A stretch of DNA of 54,227 nt from a virus: IMG/VR virus record IMGVR_UViG_3300030118_005216, positions 1 through 54,227 of that record; one strand, 5' to 3'. The stretch's first letter is position 1, and each line of letters begins with the position of its first letter. Of the stretch, positions 19,693 through 28,589 are shown piece after piece. Position numbers and translations under genes: made by a program. Under the pieces are notes generated by a model, which did not search any database, had not been told where the DNA came from, and worked only from the letters and a program-made list of their open reading frames with translations.

Positions 19693-20217
19693 TCAACCCG
19701 GGCAGTTGATCATAGAGGTACAGAACTGACCAGCGGCTGCGGCACCGTCGCCTTTGTCCTGATTCTCTGTGGAGAATGCAATGATACATTCTTCTGAACC
19801 GTCAGCAAACACATCTGCTCGACCCAACGCTTGAGTAACCAGAGGCTTATTAGCTTGGTCCTCTCCCGTATCGTGAACAGCAACTTCTCCTAGACCCTTC
19901 TTAAGAATGAACCCAAAAGAACCAGAAGCAATTGTGTGTTGAGCAACACCAAGGCAACGGATGGCTGGAATTGAAGCACCAGTGGTGACAACACCCTTGG
20001 CTGTAACAGCCCCATCTGCACGCATTACGATCTCACCCTTAGCCAATGCTCCACCGGCTTCAATGTAAATCCAAATGCGTTCTTGGTAGTTGTTAGTAGC
20101 GTCCGCAGGTTCACAATACTGAAAACCCAATGGAAGCTTTTGACCCGATTCGGGGTCGCTAGCGGAATAGGCGGCATGAACGTCAGTGACGCTAATGCCC
20201 ATAGTACGAGTAGACAT
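19693..20217 (-). CDS. capsid decoration-like protein
   Basis: 174 aa directly after the capsid gene. The sequence (AGGALAKGEIVMRADGAVTAKG, then IPAIRCLGVAQHTIASGSFGFILKKGLGEVAV) is the repeating beta pattern of small capsid-stabilising or DUF2190-like proteins that often follow the major capsid gene. Ends with a Cys-containing tail (QFCTSMINCPG). Likely binds the outside of the head. Confidence is limited because the match is by eye. Confidence 0.72.
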   Translation of the reverse strand: MSTRTMGISVTDVHAAYSASDPESGQKLPLGFQYCEPADATNNYQERIWIYIEAGGALAKGEIVMRADGAVTAKGVVTTGASIPAIRCLGVAQHTIASGSFGFILKKGLGEVAVHDTGEDQANKPLVTQALGRADVFADGSEECIIAFSTENQDKGDGAAAAGQFCTSMINCPG

Positions 20218-20238
20218 TTCTGTCTCCTTTTCCTTAGA

Positions 20239-21369
20239 TTAGGAAGTTACAGCAGTACCAGTGACTACGAAGTTAGAGTTGAGACGGTCGCAGTACAACT
20301 GCATACCAAGAACAATTTCCCATTCCCAAGCATCTTGGCCGGGAACCTTAGTAGGCCCACGAAGAGCGAAGTCGCCCTTAGTTTCGAACTGAGCGTTGTC
20401 ACCTTGAGTGTACATGTGCCAGCTATCAGTCTTAAGACCGTAGATAAGGCCACGACCACCACCGGGAGAGTGCGGATCTTCAGAACCAGAACCAGATTCT
20501 GAAGTAGCGAAGACGCTAAGGCTCGTGTCGAGTTGTGGCTCAACGTAGAACTCAGCTTCTTGGAACAACAGACCTTGACGGACGGGACGGCCCTTCTCGC
20601 CTTGGAATGAAGTTGCGTAACGGACTTGCTCGTCGAGATCGTCGTAGTAGTTGTTGAACGAAATAATATCGCCCAGCATGCAGTCTACGGGACCTCCAGC
20701 CTTTCCTTGCATCGACGCTTCCCAGTAAGCTTCGCGCATCATACGACGGCCAAGCCCAGCAGTAGAAAAAGCTCCACCGTGGAGAGTACGGTACTGGTTG
20801 TGCCAACCAGTGGTCGAAGCACTTGGAAGGTTGAAACGAGTGTTGGTCTGTGCGCTTGTGCCCTTGTACTCAAAGACACCGTTTTCGGTGAGACCACTTC
20901 CAGTGTCGTAGCTTGTGTCACCATTGAGGGTAACAAAACCTTGGACGTTGTCGCTTGATCCGTTTCCGTTGACAAACTGGTTCACGATCATCTCGTGGAA
21001 TTCCATCATCGCAGCTTCAGGGTAAACCTTAAGCAGACGAGCGATGGCAGTTTCGCCAGAAGCTTCAGCAAGATCCTTACCGGGGATGATGTAGGAGTAA
21101 ATCATCCGTGGGCAGTACAGGCGACCGCGAGTACCGATGGTCCGACGAGTCGAGGAGTAAACCTCAGAGCCAGTTTCGATACGAGTAACAGCGCCCGGGC
21201 CGTTGGTTACAACGGGGAACTCAAGGTAAGGAGCGCCTGTGTGCGCCTTATCTACGTTTCCACGAAGAACAATCTTGTCGAGGACAGGGTGGTATTGGTA
21301 AAACTGCTCAGTATACTTAGGGATAAGCTTCTGAGTAGCAAAGTTCAGTACATCAGCACTTGTCGGCAT
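20239..21369 (-). CDS. major capsid protein (HK97-type fold likely)
   Basis: 376 aa, no signal peptide. Begins with a short helical arm (ADVLNFATQKLIPKYTEQFYQ), then the extended-loop-like region (YLEFPVVTNGPGAVTRIETG), a long helix (AIARLLKVYPEAAMMEFHEMIVNQF) and a C-terminal beta region ending in EWEIVLGMQLYCDRLNSN. Length, architecture and position immediately after a Glu-rich scaffold gene and before a decoration-like gene identify the capsid. Codon use here is smoother and more G/C-ending than in neighbours, as expected for the most abundant protein. Confidence 0.88.
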   Translation of the reverse strand: MPTSADVLNFATQKLIPKYTEQFYQYHPVLDKIVLRGNVDKAHTGAPYLEFPVVTNGPGAVTRIETGSEVYSSTRRTIGTRGRLYCPRMIYSYIIPGKDLAEASGETAIARLLKVYPEAAMMEFHEMIVNQFVNGNGSSDNVQGFVTLNGDTSYDTGSGLTENGVFEYKGTSAQTNTRFNLPSASTTGWHNQYRTLHGGAFSTAGLGRRMMREAYWEASMQGKAGGPVDCMLGDIISFNNYYDDLDEQVRYATSFQGEKGRPVRQGLLFQEAEFYVEPQLDTSLSVFATSESGSGSEDPHSPGGGRGLIYGLKTDSWHMYTQGDNAQFETKGDFALRGPTKVPGQDAWEWEIVLGMQLYCDRLNSNFVVTGTAVTS

Positions 21370-21383
21370 TTAAGCCTCCATAT

Positions 21384-22301
21384 TTATCGATTATTCCGAC
21401 GTGACCAGTTCAATGCAGCTTGCGCAGCAGCGAATCGGGCGTCAGTTGAGTTGGTTCCAGTGTCAATGTAGTCGCGACTACTTGCTGGGTTGTTCGATGA
21501 TTCTGCTCCAGCGGTAAGCTTCGCGGCAGGACGAGGAGCACGCTTCTTTTCTCCATGCTTCAAGAGAGCATGTTCGACAGCGACTTCTTGTGGTGTCCCT
21601 TTTTCTCGCAAGCTGTTTGCGAGCGCGAGCGATTCCTCACTCTGATGGACAAGCTTAATGCTAAGTTCTGGGTCCCAACCTTGATCGAGTAGGCCATTGA
21701 GAATTGCAGAAGTTTCCTCATTATCGATGAGGTCTTTGTGTTCTTGGTAGAACTTCTCAGCGTACTCATTTGCTTGAGTTTCAATATCTTTCTCAACCAG
21801 AGCCTGAAATTCTTCATACTGAGCCTTCAACTCTGCAAGTTCGGATTGCGAAGTTTCATACTTAGTTGTGAATTCAGCTACACGAGGGTCTTCGCCCCCG
21901 TCCATCATTTGCTTCAGTAGGTCTCGCTCAGCAATGAGGTCTTCTTTAGAATTCTCCCATTTTTCGCGTTCTTCATTCCAAGTAGTCTGACTTGCCTCAA
22001 ACTCTTTTCGCTGATCTGCGAGAGTTTGGAACTTTTTGGTGTACCCACCTTCCAGATTTTTTTGAATTGAACGCACTGGCCCTTGCAAATGTTCTGGAAG
22101 AGAATCAATATTCCCATCCCAACTTTCTACATCAAACTCATTATCAGATTGATTCTCCTCTACAGCAGTTTCAGTCGAATCCGCAGCAGTTTCCACGGCT
22201 TCATTGGGTTCCGCCTCAATCCCTGACGGCTCGGGAGACTCCACCGATGCCGAAGCGTCCGCAGACTCAACGGGTTCGGGGCTGGTCAATTCTTCGCTCA
22301 T
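21384..22301 (-). CDS. capsid assembly scaffold protein
   Basis: 305 aa, very acidic and Glu/Ala/Ser-rich in the first 90 residues. A long coiled coil follows (about 95-200, LQGPVRSIQKNLEGGYTKKF onward), then a basic C-terminus (EKKRAPRPAAKL ... SRRNNR) of the kind that binds capsid subunits. It overlaps the previous gene by four bases (ATGA) and lies 14 nt before the capsid gene. Scaffold is the standard gene in this slot. Confidence 0.85.
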   Translation of the reverse strand: MSEELTSPEPVESADASASVESPEPSGIEAEPNEAVETAADSTETAVEENQSDNEFDVESWDGNIDSLPEHLQGPVRSIQKNLEGGYTKKFQTLADQRKEFEASQTTWNEEREKWENSKEDLIAERDLLKQMMDGGEDPRVAEFTTKYETSQSELAELKAQYEEFQALVEKDIETQANEYAEKFYQEHKDLIDNEETSAILNGLLDQGWDPELSIKLVHQSEESLALANSLREKGTPQEVAVEHALLKHGEKKRAPRPAAKLTAGAESSNNPASSRDYIDTGTNSTDARFAAAQAALNWSRRNNR

Positions 22302-22669
22302 TCGAACTCCTTCATATCCTGCTCTTTATTTTTCTTATCTTTATCAAGAGCAAAACGAACAGCGTCAATACGCATGTCGCGCATACCGCCTTCATCGCCG
22401 CCCTTAAGTTCTGGTGCTGCCAAGTCTGGCAACATTGGAGGCTCCTCCATCTCTCCCATCGGAGCCTCTCCCATTGGGGACTCTTCCATTCCCTCTTCGC
22501 CCATTGGCGATTTTTCTGACTCATCAGAAGCATAAACGCGGAGACCAGAGCCTTCCAACATTTTGATAATATCCATTCCGCTCTTCTGCTGGGAGATGGC
22601 ATCATCAATCATTCCAGCAGCCTTAGAGGTGTTGGAATCAGACATATATTCTTCTGGTGTACCCGGCAT
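22298..22669 (-). CDS. acidic Met/Gly/Glu-rich head-cluster protein
   Basis: I start it at ATG 22669, one base after the upstream stop, giving 123 aa; the frame extends to 22702 but would overlap the previous gene. The middle has repeats of a MGEExx/SPMGE type (about residues 55-85), strongly acidic. The C-terminus is charged and helical (ALDKDKKNKEQDMKEFE). Stop overlaps scaffold start (ATGA). Probably a head-assembly accessory; no family recognised. Confidence 0.68.
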   Translation of the reverse strand: MPGTPEEYMSDSNTSKAAGMIDDAISQQKSGMDIIKMLEGSGLRVYASDESEKSPMGEEGMEESPMGEAPMGEMEEPPMLPDLAAPELKGGDEGGMRDMRIDAVRFALDKDKKNKEQDMKEFE

Positions 22670-22670
22670 T

Positions 22671-22940
22671 TTAAATTCCTTCCATTGAATCAGCCGCATC
22701 ACGGCTGTTTTTAATTCGACTCAAAACAGCCTGACGACGTCTATCGCCCATATTTATACCACTTTCTGCCATTTCATCAGGCTGTTGAGGCATAAGATTT
22801 GCAGAAGCATCGGCTACAGTTCCCTCTTCGGTCATGCCCGGGGCTGTTTCAGTATTAGGAACTATAGACAATGATCGGTTCAAAGCGAACCGCTCAAGCT
22901 GCTCTATGGGCAGAGCCTTAAGTTCTTCAATACTTGCCAT
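22671..22940 (-). CDS. small head-cluster protein, unknown
   Basis: 89 aa, helical, beginning MASIEELKALPIEQLERFAL with a Pro/Glu/Met-rich middle and basic C-terminal part (GDRRRQAVLSRIKNSRD). No membrane segment. Its place between portal and scaffold suggests a small assembly factor. Nothing more can be said. Confidence 0.65.
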   Translation of the reverse strand: MASIEELKALPIEQLERFALNRSLSIVPNTETAPGMTEEGTVADASANLMPQQPDEMAESGINMGDRRRQAVLSRIKNSRDAADSMEGI

Positions 22941-22980
22941 TTATTCCTCTAAATTTTGTACCTATTTACAGCTATTTATG

Positions 22981-23394
22981 TCAAGTAACACAAATCTTTT
23001 TTTCTGCTTTTCCGGTCTTCAAATCTTTTGCTCGCTGCTCTTCTCGGCAGCCTTGCTTATGCTCTTCTAGAGTTAACCCGCCTTTTTTGAGAGCTTGGTG
23101 CATTTGCTGTTTTGCACGCCAGTTAAAATCTTTTTCTTCTGGACTGCCCTTAGCCATTGCGATGTGGTTTGGGTGAGCTTTTTCCCATGCACGCTTTTGA
23201 GCGTTTGTTTCCCAACGAGTGCCCAGTTGTTGGTTTACTTCTACATTAGAAAAAACAATTCCAACTGTTCGTACTGGATACAACAAAACTTCACATGGAC
23301 CGCCACACTTTGAGCAGGTTTTATAATCTTTGACGGCGCAAATGACGTCAGGAATGTCCCCACACTTAGGGCAATCTTGGTGATAGAGAGGCAT
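22981..23394 (-). CDS. zinc-ribbon protein (FmdB-like N-terminus)
   Basis: 137 aa. It starts MPLYHQDCPKCGDIPDV and has a second knuckle CSKCGGPC near residues 32-39: two CxxC-type pairs, the layout of FmdB-like zinc ribbons. The rest is a basic helical region with KRAWEKAHPNHIAMAKGSPE and further Cys at the end (GCREEQ, KICVT). Many phages carry such a protein near the head genes; its biochemical role is unknown. Likely binds zinc. Confidence 0.75.
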   Translation of the reverse strand: MPLYHQDCPKCGDIPDVICAVKDYKTCSKCGGPCEVLLYPVRTVGIVFSNVEVNQQLGTRWETNAQKRAWEKAHPNHIAMAKGSPEEKDFNWRAKQQMHQALKKGGLTLEEHKQGCREEQRAKDLKTGKAEKKICVT

Positions 23395-23400
23395 CGATGT

Positions 23401-23556
23401 TTAGCCTCCGTAACTTTTTTCGGATTTTTCAAAGTCACCAGAAGTATCAGAAATTTTTACAGAAGAATCTTCTTTTTTTTCTTCTTTATTTTTTTTCTTT
23501 TTTTCCATCATGTCTTTTATTTTTTTTGCACCTTTGACAATGACCATAGGATTCAT
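23401..23556 (-). CDS. short Lys-rich protein
   Basis: 51 aa, read from ATG 23556, whose ATG overlaps the upstream TGA (ATGA). It begins MNPMVIVKGAKKIKDMMEKK, continues with a lysine/glutamate run, and ends SEKSYGG. The long A/T homopolymers at 23470-23525 are its Lys codons. Coupled overlap and clean stop support a real gene. Confidence 0.6.
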   Translation of the reverse strand: MNPMVIVKGAKKIKDMMEKKKKNKEEKKEDSSVKISDTSGDFEKSEKSYGG

Positions 23557-23798
23557 TTGTCATCCTCGTCATCTTTTGCGTTGCTACCAGTCAGGCTCGC
23601 ACCCATGCCCCCAAAGAATCGTCCCGCGCCTTTCATGGCAGGGCGGTTGAGAAGTTTTATTCTTTTCTCTTTATTATCTTTGTCTTTTTTCAAGGCCGCT
23701 TTTGCTGCTGCTTGTTTGGGGTCAGGCTCGTCTTTTTTAGGCTCTTCTTTGTCGCCTAAAGCAGATCCCATATTTTTTAAAGCATCTTTGACTGACAT
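23553..23798 (-). CDS. small charged head-cluster protein
   Basis: 81 aa, Lys/Asp/Glu/Ala-rich with a Gly-containing part (GAGRFFGGMGASL). Starts at ATG 23798, touching the upstream stop, and overlaps the next gene by four bases. No family recognised; probably a minor head or packaged protein. Confidence 0.62.
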   Translation of the reverse strand: MSVKDALKNMGSALGDKEEPKKDEPDPKQAAAKAALKKDKDNKEKRIKLLNRPAMKGAGRFFGGMGASLTGSNAKDDEDDK

Positions 23799-24226
23799 TA
23801 TTTCGGTCCCTCAGATTGTTCGAGAGCAGACTCAATACGATTAAGAAGAACAATGAATGCTGTTTTTTGCGGTCCCGGATCCACTTCGTCCTTAGCCCGC
23901 ATCAGACGTTGGCGAGCCGCCAATAGGTCTTCCCCACTCATGTCAGGGATAGCCAATTGGGGTCGATCGCGGGTGAGGAATTCCTCGCTCTCACTCATAT
24001 TGCGGGGTTTCTCCACCCCGGCAGTAGTTTGAGGTAACGCTTGTCTCGGCGAAACATCAGGCTCCTTTTCCGGCATCATTTCAGCTTGTGTGCCCTCTAC
24101 ACGGTCCATGGCTATGGCCTCGCCCATTGCTTTGCCTCTCCCAAGCATAGAGTCTGCTTTTCTTTCTGCGTTTTGAAGCTGTGAAGCTTGTCGTGCGACT
24201 TTTTGGGTTTCATTAAGGTCAGCCAT
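23798..24226 (-). CDS. helical head-cluster protein, unknown
   Basis: The frame begins at 24271, but I choose ATG 24226 (MADLNETQKVARQ), which lies one base past the portal stop and removes a 44-base overlap. 142 aa, helical and charged, with Pro-rich middle (MPEKEPDVSPRQALP) and an amphipathic C-terminus (IVLLNRIESALEQSEGPK). Located immediately after portal. No family recognised. Confidence 0.65.
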   Translation of the reverse strand: MADLNETQKVARQASQLQNAERKADSMLGRGKAMGEAIAMDRVEGTQAEMMPEKEPDVSPRQALPQTTAGVEKPRNMSESEEFLTRDRPQLAIPDMSGEDLLAARQRLMRAKDEVDPGPQKTAFIVLLNRIESALEQSEGPK

Positions 24227-24227
24227 T

Positions 24228-26057
24228 TTAACTCTCCAGCATTGGGCCAATGGGTTGCGAACGTCCAGCACCGCCAGACATACCGCTCAAAGCATCAGTA
24301 GGAATATCAGAAGCGCCTTCTGGCATACCGCCAGTAGCGATTGTGTCCCCTCCTCCCGGCATAGGCATTTGATCCATCGGACCGCCCTGAGGAGGGGGAG
24401 GAGCGCCGCCTTGAGCCATTTGTGCGGTCTGTGCTGCCTGCTCTGGACTGGCCATCACATCTTTGCCCAAGTCCAGCAGGTCTACGATATGAGTCACAAG
24501 GTTTCGCTGATTGACGTCTGGAGAATTTAGCAAGACTTCCAAGAAGTTTTGTACCTTCTTGATCTGCGCAGTCTTTGAGTTTTCTGTCGGGCTGTATGGA
24601 ACGATCTCGTAATCGATTTCCAGTGGCTCTTCGATAACTTCTCCGCGAGCCTTCATTTCGTCCGCGAGGTTGGGATTACGCGCAGAAAGGTGGCGTCGAG
24701 CCACAGTCATGGCCTCTGAAGTTCCTGAAGTACGTACAGGAATATCGCGCTCTGATTCCAAGAACTCTTCGTAGAGACCAATTGTTGTAACTGCCAAGTG
24801 TTTGATGGCGCGATTGATAAGCTTTGTTCTGCGTCCGAGACGAGTACGCATGGCTGCATCTACGAGCGCAAGTTCCGTGGCCACTTCCGACGTTCCGGCA
24901 ACACCGCGAGCATATTCTGGTATACCGAGAACAAATTGTATCGTGTTCTCAATCCGATCACGAATATTGTTGAATTCAGGAACAAGTGTAGCTGTTGGCG
25001 TTTGCCCCATAATATCCGAGAGTGGTGCTGCGTTTTTTCCGATGAGCCTAACAACATCTCCCGGGCTGGTCGCTGTTGATACTTGGTCCATGAAATCTTC
25101 GGGGTTATCGACGAGCGATTCATTGACGACCGTGACCGGAATAGACGCTTGAGCATGCCGCAACTCCAGAGTGTCCAACTCATTCAAACGGCGCTGTTGA
25201 CGCTCAACCAACTGGCTGTCTGCCATACCGCCAATATCTGCGAGGTTATCGTTGAAGATTAGGCGGAAGAAAGGATTGCGAACAAACGTGTAAGGCAGAT
25301 CCCCAATGAACAGTGGCTGTTCTTGGCCCTCAAGCATGTGGTAGTAGCGATCATTGGTAAAATCGTAGACTTCGTAGACTACAATCCACTCAAATGTTTT
25401 TCGCATGTCTTCAGACAACTTGGCTGACGTGTCCTCTTTGTCTGTTAGCCACTGCGGAAACGAGCCAAACTTAGCTTTCTGTGCGACAGCAGGGTCGTAC
25501 TGCATTGAGCCGCGTTTCTTTTGTCGCGTATTAGAACGAGAAAAGAACTCAGCTTTTGTGAGGGTCGTAACCTCAATAGCGTAACGAATGTCTTGCCAAC
25601 GGCTGACCGTCATGTCGTAGAAGAAGTAACGCGGGTCAATTACAACAAAGTCTGGTCGCTTCAATGAGAAGTTCCAGACACTTTTGACGATTGACCGACC
25701 GTACACAGACGCCATGGTTGACATTCGCCACAAAATTTCATGAGCATCAGAACGATACAAAACATCGTTAATCAAAGCTTCACGGTATTTTGCGGCTAAC
25801 TCTGCCTGCTCTCCTTTTTGTCTGGAGACGCAGGTGACGCGAGGTGTGGGGGGACACACGCTCGCAACCATCGTATCAGTGAAAGCATACAAGTAGTTAT
25901 TTTCGACCAAGAGACCATCGTTCTCTGGGTCTTGCAATTCACCCCAAAACTCTGAACGATACCAAGCACGCCATTTATCAAAAGACTTGTGTTCTTTATT
26001 AGCCTTCGTGACGTGCGCATCGATCAGATTTTTGATCGTTTTGGGGTCAAGAGCCAC
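24228..26057 (-). CDS. portal protein
   Basis: 609 aa, from GTG 26057 that overlaps the upstream stop (TAGTG). It shows the portal order: helical N-terminus (WRAWYRSEFWGEL), a phrase NNYLYAFTDTMVASVCPPTPR, a core with VYGRSIVKSVWNF and GDLPYTFVRNPFFRLIF, then a helical stem ending in NSPDVNQRNLVTHI, and a Pro/Gly/Met-rich tail (about 545-600). Podovirus portals are of this size. It lies just after TerL and small genes. It forms the 12-mer channel for packaging and ejection. Confidence 0.88.
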   Translation of the reverse strand: MALDPKTIKNLIDAHVTKANKEHKSFDKWRAWYRSEFWGELQDPENDGLLVENNYLYAFTDTMVASVCPPTPRVTCVSRQKGEQAELAAKYREALINDVLYRSDAHEILWRMSTMASVYGRSIVKSVWNFSLKRPDFVVIDPRYFFYDMTVSRWQDIRYAIEVTTLTKAEFFSRSNTRQKKRGSMQYDPAVAQKAKFGSFPQWLTDKEDTSAKLSEDMRKTFEWIVVYEVYDFTNDRYYHMLEGQEQPLFIGDLPYTFVRNPFFRLIFNDNLADIGGMADSQLVERQQRRLNELDTLELRHAQASIPVTVVNESLVDNPEDFMDQVSTATSPGDVVRLIGKNAAPLSDIMGQTPTATLVPEFNNIRDRIENTIQFVLGIPEYARGVAGTSEVATELALVDAAMRTRLGRRTKLINRAIKHLAVTTIGLYEEFLESERDIPVRTSGTSEAMTVARRHLSARNPNLADEMKARGEVIEEPLEIDYEIVPYSPTENSKTAQIKKVQNFLEVLLNSPDVNQRNLVTHIVDLLDLGKDVMASPEQAAQTAQMAQGGAPPPPQGGPMDQMPMPGGGDTIATGGMPEGASDIPTDALSGMSGGAGRSQPIGPMLES

Positions 26058-26305
26058 TACTTCTTATCCTCTTTTTTCTGCATCTCAGCCGCTTCTTTTG
26101 CTGCTGCCTTCCGGTCTTCTTTATTGGAGTTCTTGCGAGTTTTAGGGGGCTTGACCTTTGTGAGCTGCGTGATGGCAACTCGCACCCTCGGCTTGCCTTT
26201 TTCGCCTTTAGGCACAGCATCTGCCAATGGCTTTCTTTCGGCAAAACGTGAAGATGCTCCTCCCCCGTCTTCTTTTTCTTCTTCGGTTTCGTCTTCTTCA
26301 AACAT
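26057..26305 (-). CDS. small charged protein upstream of portal
   Basis: 82 aa: acidic start (MFEEDETEEEKEDGGG) and basic rest (KPPKTRKNSNKEDRKAAAKE). GGAG lies about 6 nt before ATG 26305. Stop overlaps the portal GTG, so the two are translationally coupled. The frame on this strand that begins at 26415 overlaps it and is rejected. Function unknown. Confidence 0.65.
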   Translation of the reverse strand: MFEEDETEEEKEDGGGASSRFAERKPLADAVPKGEKGKPRVRVAITQLTKVKPPKTRKNSNKEDRKAAAKEAAEMQKKEDKK

Positions 26306-26338
26306 GGCTTCTCCAAATTTGTGGTGAGTGTAACATAG

Positions 26339-26539
26339 TTACGCTTTCTTAGTTTTTGCCTTAACTGCTTTGCCCTTAGCGCGAATTTTAGCCGCTTCTC
26401 GTTTACCAAAAGCACTATTTACTCGGGCTCTAGCCCATGCGTGTTGAGGAACCTTAGGGCGGTTGCCTGAACTCATATACGCAGCAAGTCCTCGGCGGTA
26501 GACCTCTTTTTCAGCCTCGTCCAGTCCTTCCATACTCAT
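26339..26539 (-). CDS. small basic protein
   Basis: 66 aa, strongly basic at the C-terminus (GKREAAKIRAKGKAVKAKTKKA), helical start (GLDEAEKEVYRRGLAAYM). ATG 26539 overlaps the upstream TGA (ATGA). Probably nucleic-acid binding by charge. No family recognised. Confidence 0.62.
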   Translation of the reverse strand: MSMEGLDEAEKEVYRRGLAAYMSSGNRPKVPQHAWARARVNSAFGKREAAKIRAKGKAVKAKTKKA

Positions 26540-26700
26540 GTGGCGTCCCTCTCTTTCATTTTAGCGTTGAGCCATTTTTGTTGGCCTTTAGTATACTTCT
26601 TACCTTCGTTTTTCTTATAAAAAGCGGCAATCTGAGTCATCAACTTTTTTCTTTTCTTAGGCTGCTTTGATCCTGCCAAATATTCTTTGTTGAACTTCAT
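26536..26700 (-). CDS. short basic protein after TerL
   Basis: 54 aa, read directly from ATG 26700, which overlaps the terminase TGA (ATGA); its own TGA overlaps the next ATG. It begins MKFNKEYLAGSKQPKKRKK and ends with basic helical sequence. The perfect overlaps on both sides argue that it is real despite its length. Confidence 0.62.
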   Translation of the reverse strand: MKFNKEYLAGSKQPKKRKKLMTQIAAFYKKNEGKKYTKGQQKWLNAKMKERDAT

Positions 26701-28373
26701 AGCCAATACTTGTCCCGAGTCTTCCGCTTTTTGCGGTCCTTCTCTTTAAAGTGTTCAGTTCTTTCATCGTATGTCATGGGCCTGAACTCAATAACATTGT
26801 TATCGCCAGTTCGAATTGGCCTACGACGTGACGGAGCCCATCGAGCACCGACAATAGCCATAATTAGAGCAGAAACTTTGTCCCAGTGGTGACGATCTCG
26901 TCTTTTTCTGTTTGGTTGTCCTCGAACAAGCTCAGAATTAGCGCCTTCTTCGATTCTTTTGTCGTTTTTGTACGACATTAGTTGCTCAACCGTGTTTCGG
27001 TCGTTCAAAACAAGTTCATCGAGCAAACCGTCAATTAACCAGCCCAAAGCCTCGTCTACAGACTTTGATGTGCTCGTGAATCCCGGTTTCCGATGCTTTT
27101 CATAGAATACGTTCGGATAACTCCAGTCTCGTAGCAATGATAGTACACCTTGACCTACACCGTTTGATTCGACAATAATATTAGCTTTATTGTACTTTAA
27201 CCCAGCTTCAACCAGCTTTTTCGTAAACTCAAGCGGGTCTGAGTGCTCTGCGTAGCACGCAACTTGCGTCCACTCACCTTCGTAGCACTTTAAGACTTGA
27301 AAAGAAGCGTGATCTCGGGCTGCATGACCGCAGGGGTCAGCCCCAATTACATAATACGCCCCCGGTTCTGGGGATTCGTACTCCATGTAGGGTCCAGACC
27401 AGTTTTTCATTTCTGATTTCTGGTGTTTTTCAAGAGCATGGGCGGGGACAGCCGCATTTGCCGACGAAATCCAGCATTCAAGGTCATCTGAAGGGTAAAA
27501 GACCTTAAAAAGTTCTGGTTTACGCCTAAGATACTGGTCAGTAGACAGCATGAAGCGGCGGAAAGCTAAGTTTTCTTTTGTAAGTCCTAAGTGCCCAAAT
27601 TTATTGAGCATTTCAACTTCTTCATTCTCCAAAGACCAGTTTTTTTCCCAAGGACGGCGATTTAGTTTGCCATCCCAGTAAGGAAAAAATTTATACAGGT
27701 GCCGACCTTCTCCAGCTTTGGAAGTGAGGCAGTGTTCGTGCCAATCTGACCTTGCTTCCCATGGAGTACACTCAAAAATTACGAGAGCGTCGTCTCGATT
27801 AGCGAGTGATGGCCAGATTAGAAACATTGAACCAGAAAAGTCCGCCCAAAAAGCGCACTCAGAAGCATGGAAAGAGTCTGGTGACTGTCCGATACCTACA
27901 GCGCCAGCTTCTGCGGACAAAATCCGCATTTTTCCGCCCATCTCATGCTTAAAAGTAAGCTGCCTACTTTCTCGGGAGTGGACTGTAGGAGATCGAATGT
28001 CTTCTGGCCACTTTCCGTGGAGGTGGTGGACACGTTTGTGCAGATATTCTGCCCGATCTGAGTTGTCTGCGATACATACGTGGTCCCAACCGGGCGAATA
28101 CGCAGCTTTTGGATAGCATCCATACTCCACAGATAGCGATTTACCCATCTGACGGGCTGTGAGAATGGTCAAGAACTTAGTCTGTCCGTTTTTTGTCCGA
28201 GGCGTATTGCTCAGATAGTCCAAAACTTCGTTCTGCATCGTGTATGTGATGCGGCTTGGATCATATTTTACGAACTTACTTGTCTTCTGGTCGTGTACTT
28301 TCCCAAAAGCAGGCAGCGCTTTCCCGGGATTCCGAAGGAATTGAAGCATCTGCTGTGCATTGGGAGCAGCCAT
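26697..28373 (-). CDS. terL: terminase large subunit
   Basis: 558 aa. ATPase part: Walker-A-like TARQMGKS at residues 72-79 and Walker-B-like FHASECAFW near 170. Nuclease part: VIGADPCGHAARDHASF near 345 supplies the first acidic residue, IIVESNGVGQGV near 395 the second, and HHWDKVSALIMAI near 497 the last. Together this is the two-domain packaging motor that cuts and translocates DNA into the portal. It sits at the start of the late block, as usual. Gene symbol used because the family is clear. Confidence 0.92.
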   Translation of the reverse strand: MAAPNAQQMLQFLRNPGKALPAFGKVHDQKTSKFVKYDPSRITYTMQNEVLDYLSNTPRTKNGQTKFLTILTARQMGKSLSVEYGCYPKAAYSPGWDHVCIADNSDRAEYLHKRVHHLHGKWPEDIRSPTVHSRESRQLTFKHEMGGKMRILSAEAGAVGIGQSPDSFHASECAFWADFSGSMFLIWPSLANRDDALVIFECTPWEARSDWHEHCLTSKAGEGRHLYKFFPYWDGKLNRRPWEKNWSLENEEVEMLNKFGHLGLTKENLAFRRFMLSTDQYLRRKPELFKVFYPSDDLECWISSANAAVPAHALEKHQKSEMKNWSGPYMEYESPEPGAYYVIGADPCGHAARDHASFQVLKCYEGEWTQVACYAEHSDPLEFTKKLVEAGLKYNKANIIVESNGVGQGVLSLLRDWSYPNVFYEKHRKPGFTSTSKSVDEALGWLIDGLLDELVLNDRNTVEQLMSYKNDKRIEEGANSELVRGQPNRKRRDRHHWDKVSALIMAIVGARWAPSRRRPIRTGDNNVIEFRPMTYDERTEHFKEKDRKKRKTRDKYWL

Positions 28374-28376
28374 ATA

Positions 28377-28589
28377 CTAGTAAGACCCTTTCTTAACTTT
28401 GTAGTGTGGATTGCCTTGGCCTTCCATGTTGTCTACTACTTTAGCTACTGTTTTAGAGTCTTTTTTGTGCTTCGCGGACGCAGCTTCCAAGTTGTCCGAC
28501 ACTTCTGATAGCGCAGACTTAGCATCTTTCTTCTTTTTCTTTCCATACTCAACAGCTTCCTTGGCTGCTGCCATGCGCTCTTCTTTCAT
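28377..28589 (-). CDS. small Lys-rich protein
   Basis: 70 aa, helical and Lys/Ala/Ser-rich (AVEYGKKKKKDAKSALSE). Lies 3 nt before TerL and touches the upstream stop. Possible accessory to packaging by place only. No family recognised. Confidence 0.6.
   Translation of the reverse strand: MKEERMAAAKEAVEYGKKKKKDAKSALSEVSDNLEAASAKHKKDSKTVAKVVDNMEGQGNPHYKVKKGSY

Noticed and set aside
23460-23540. A/T homopolymer runs as a possible terminator or slippery site
   Set aside because: They are explained as Lys/Glu codons of the 51-aa gene; no stem precedes them on the coding strand.
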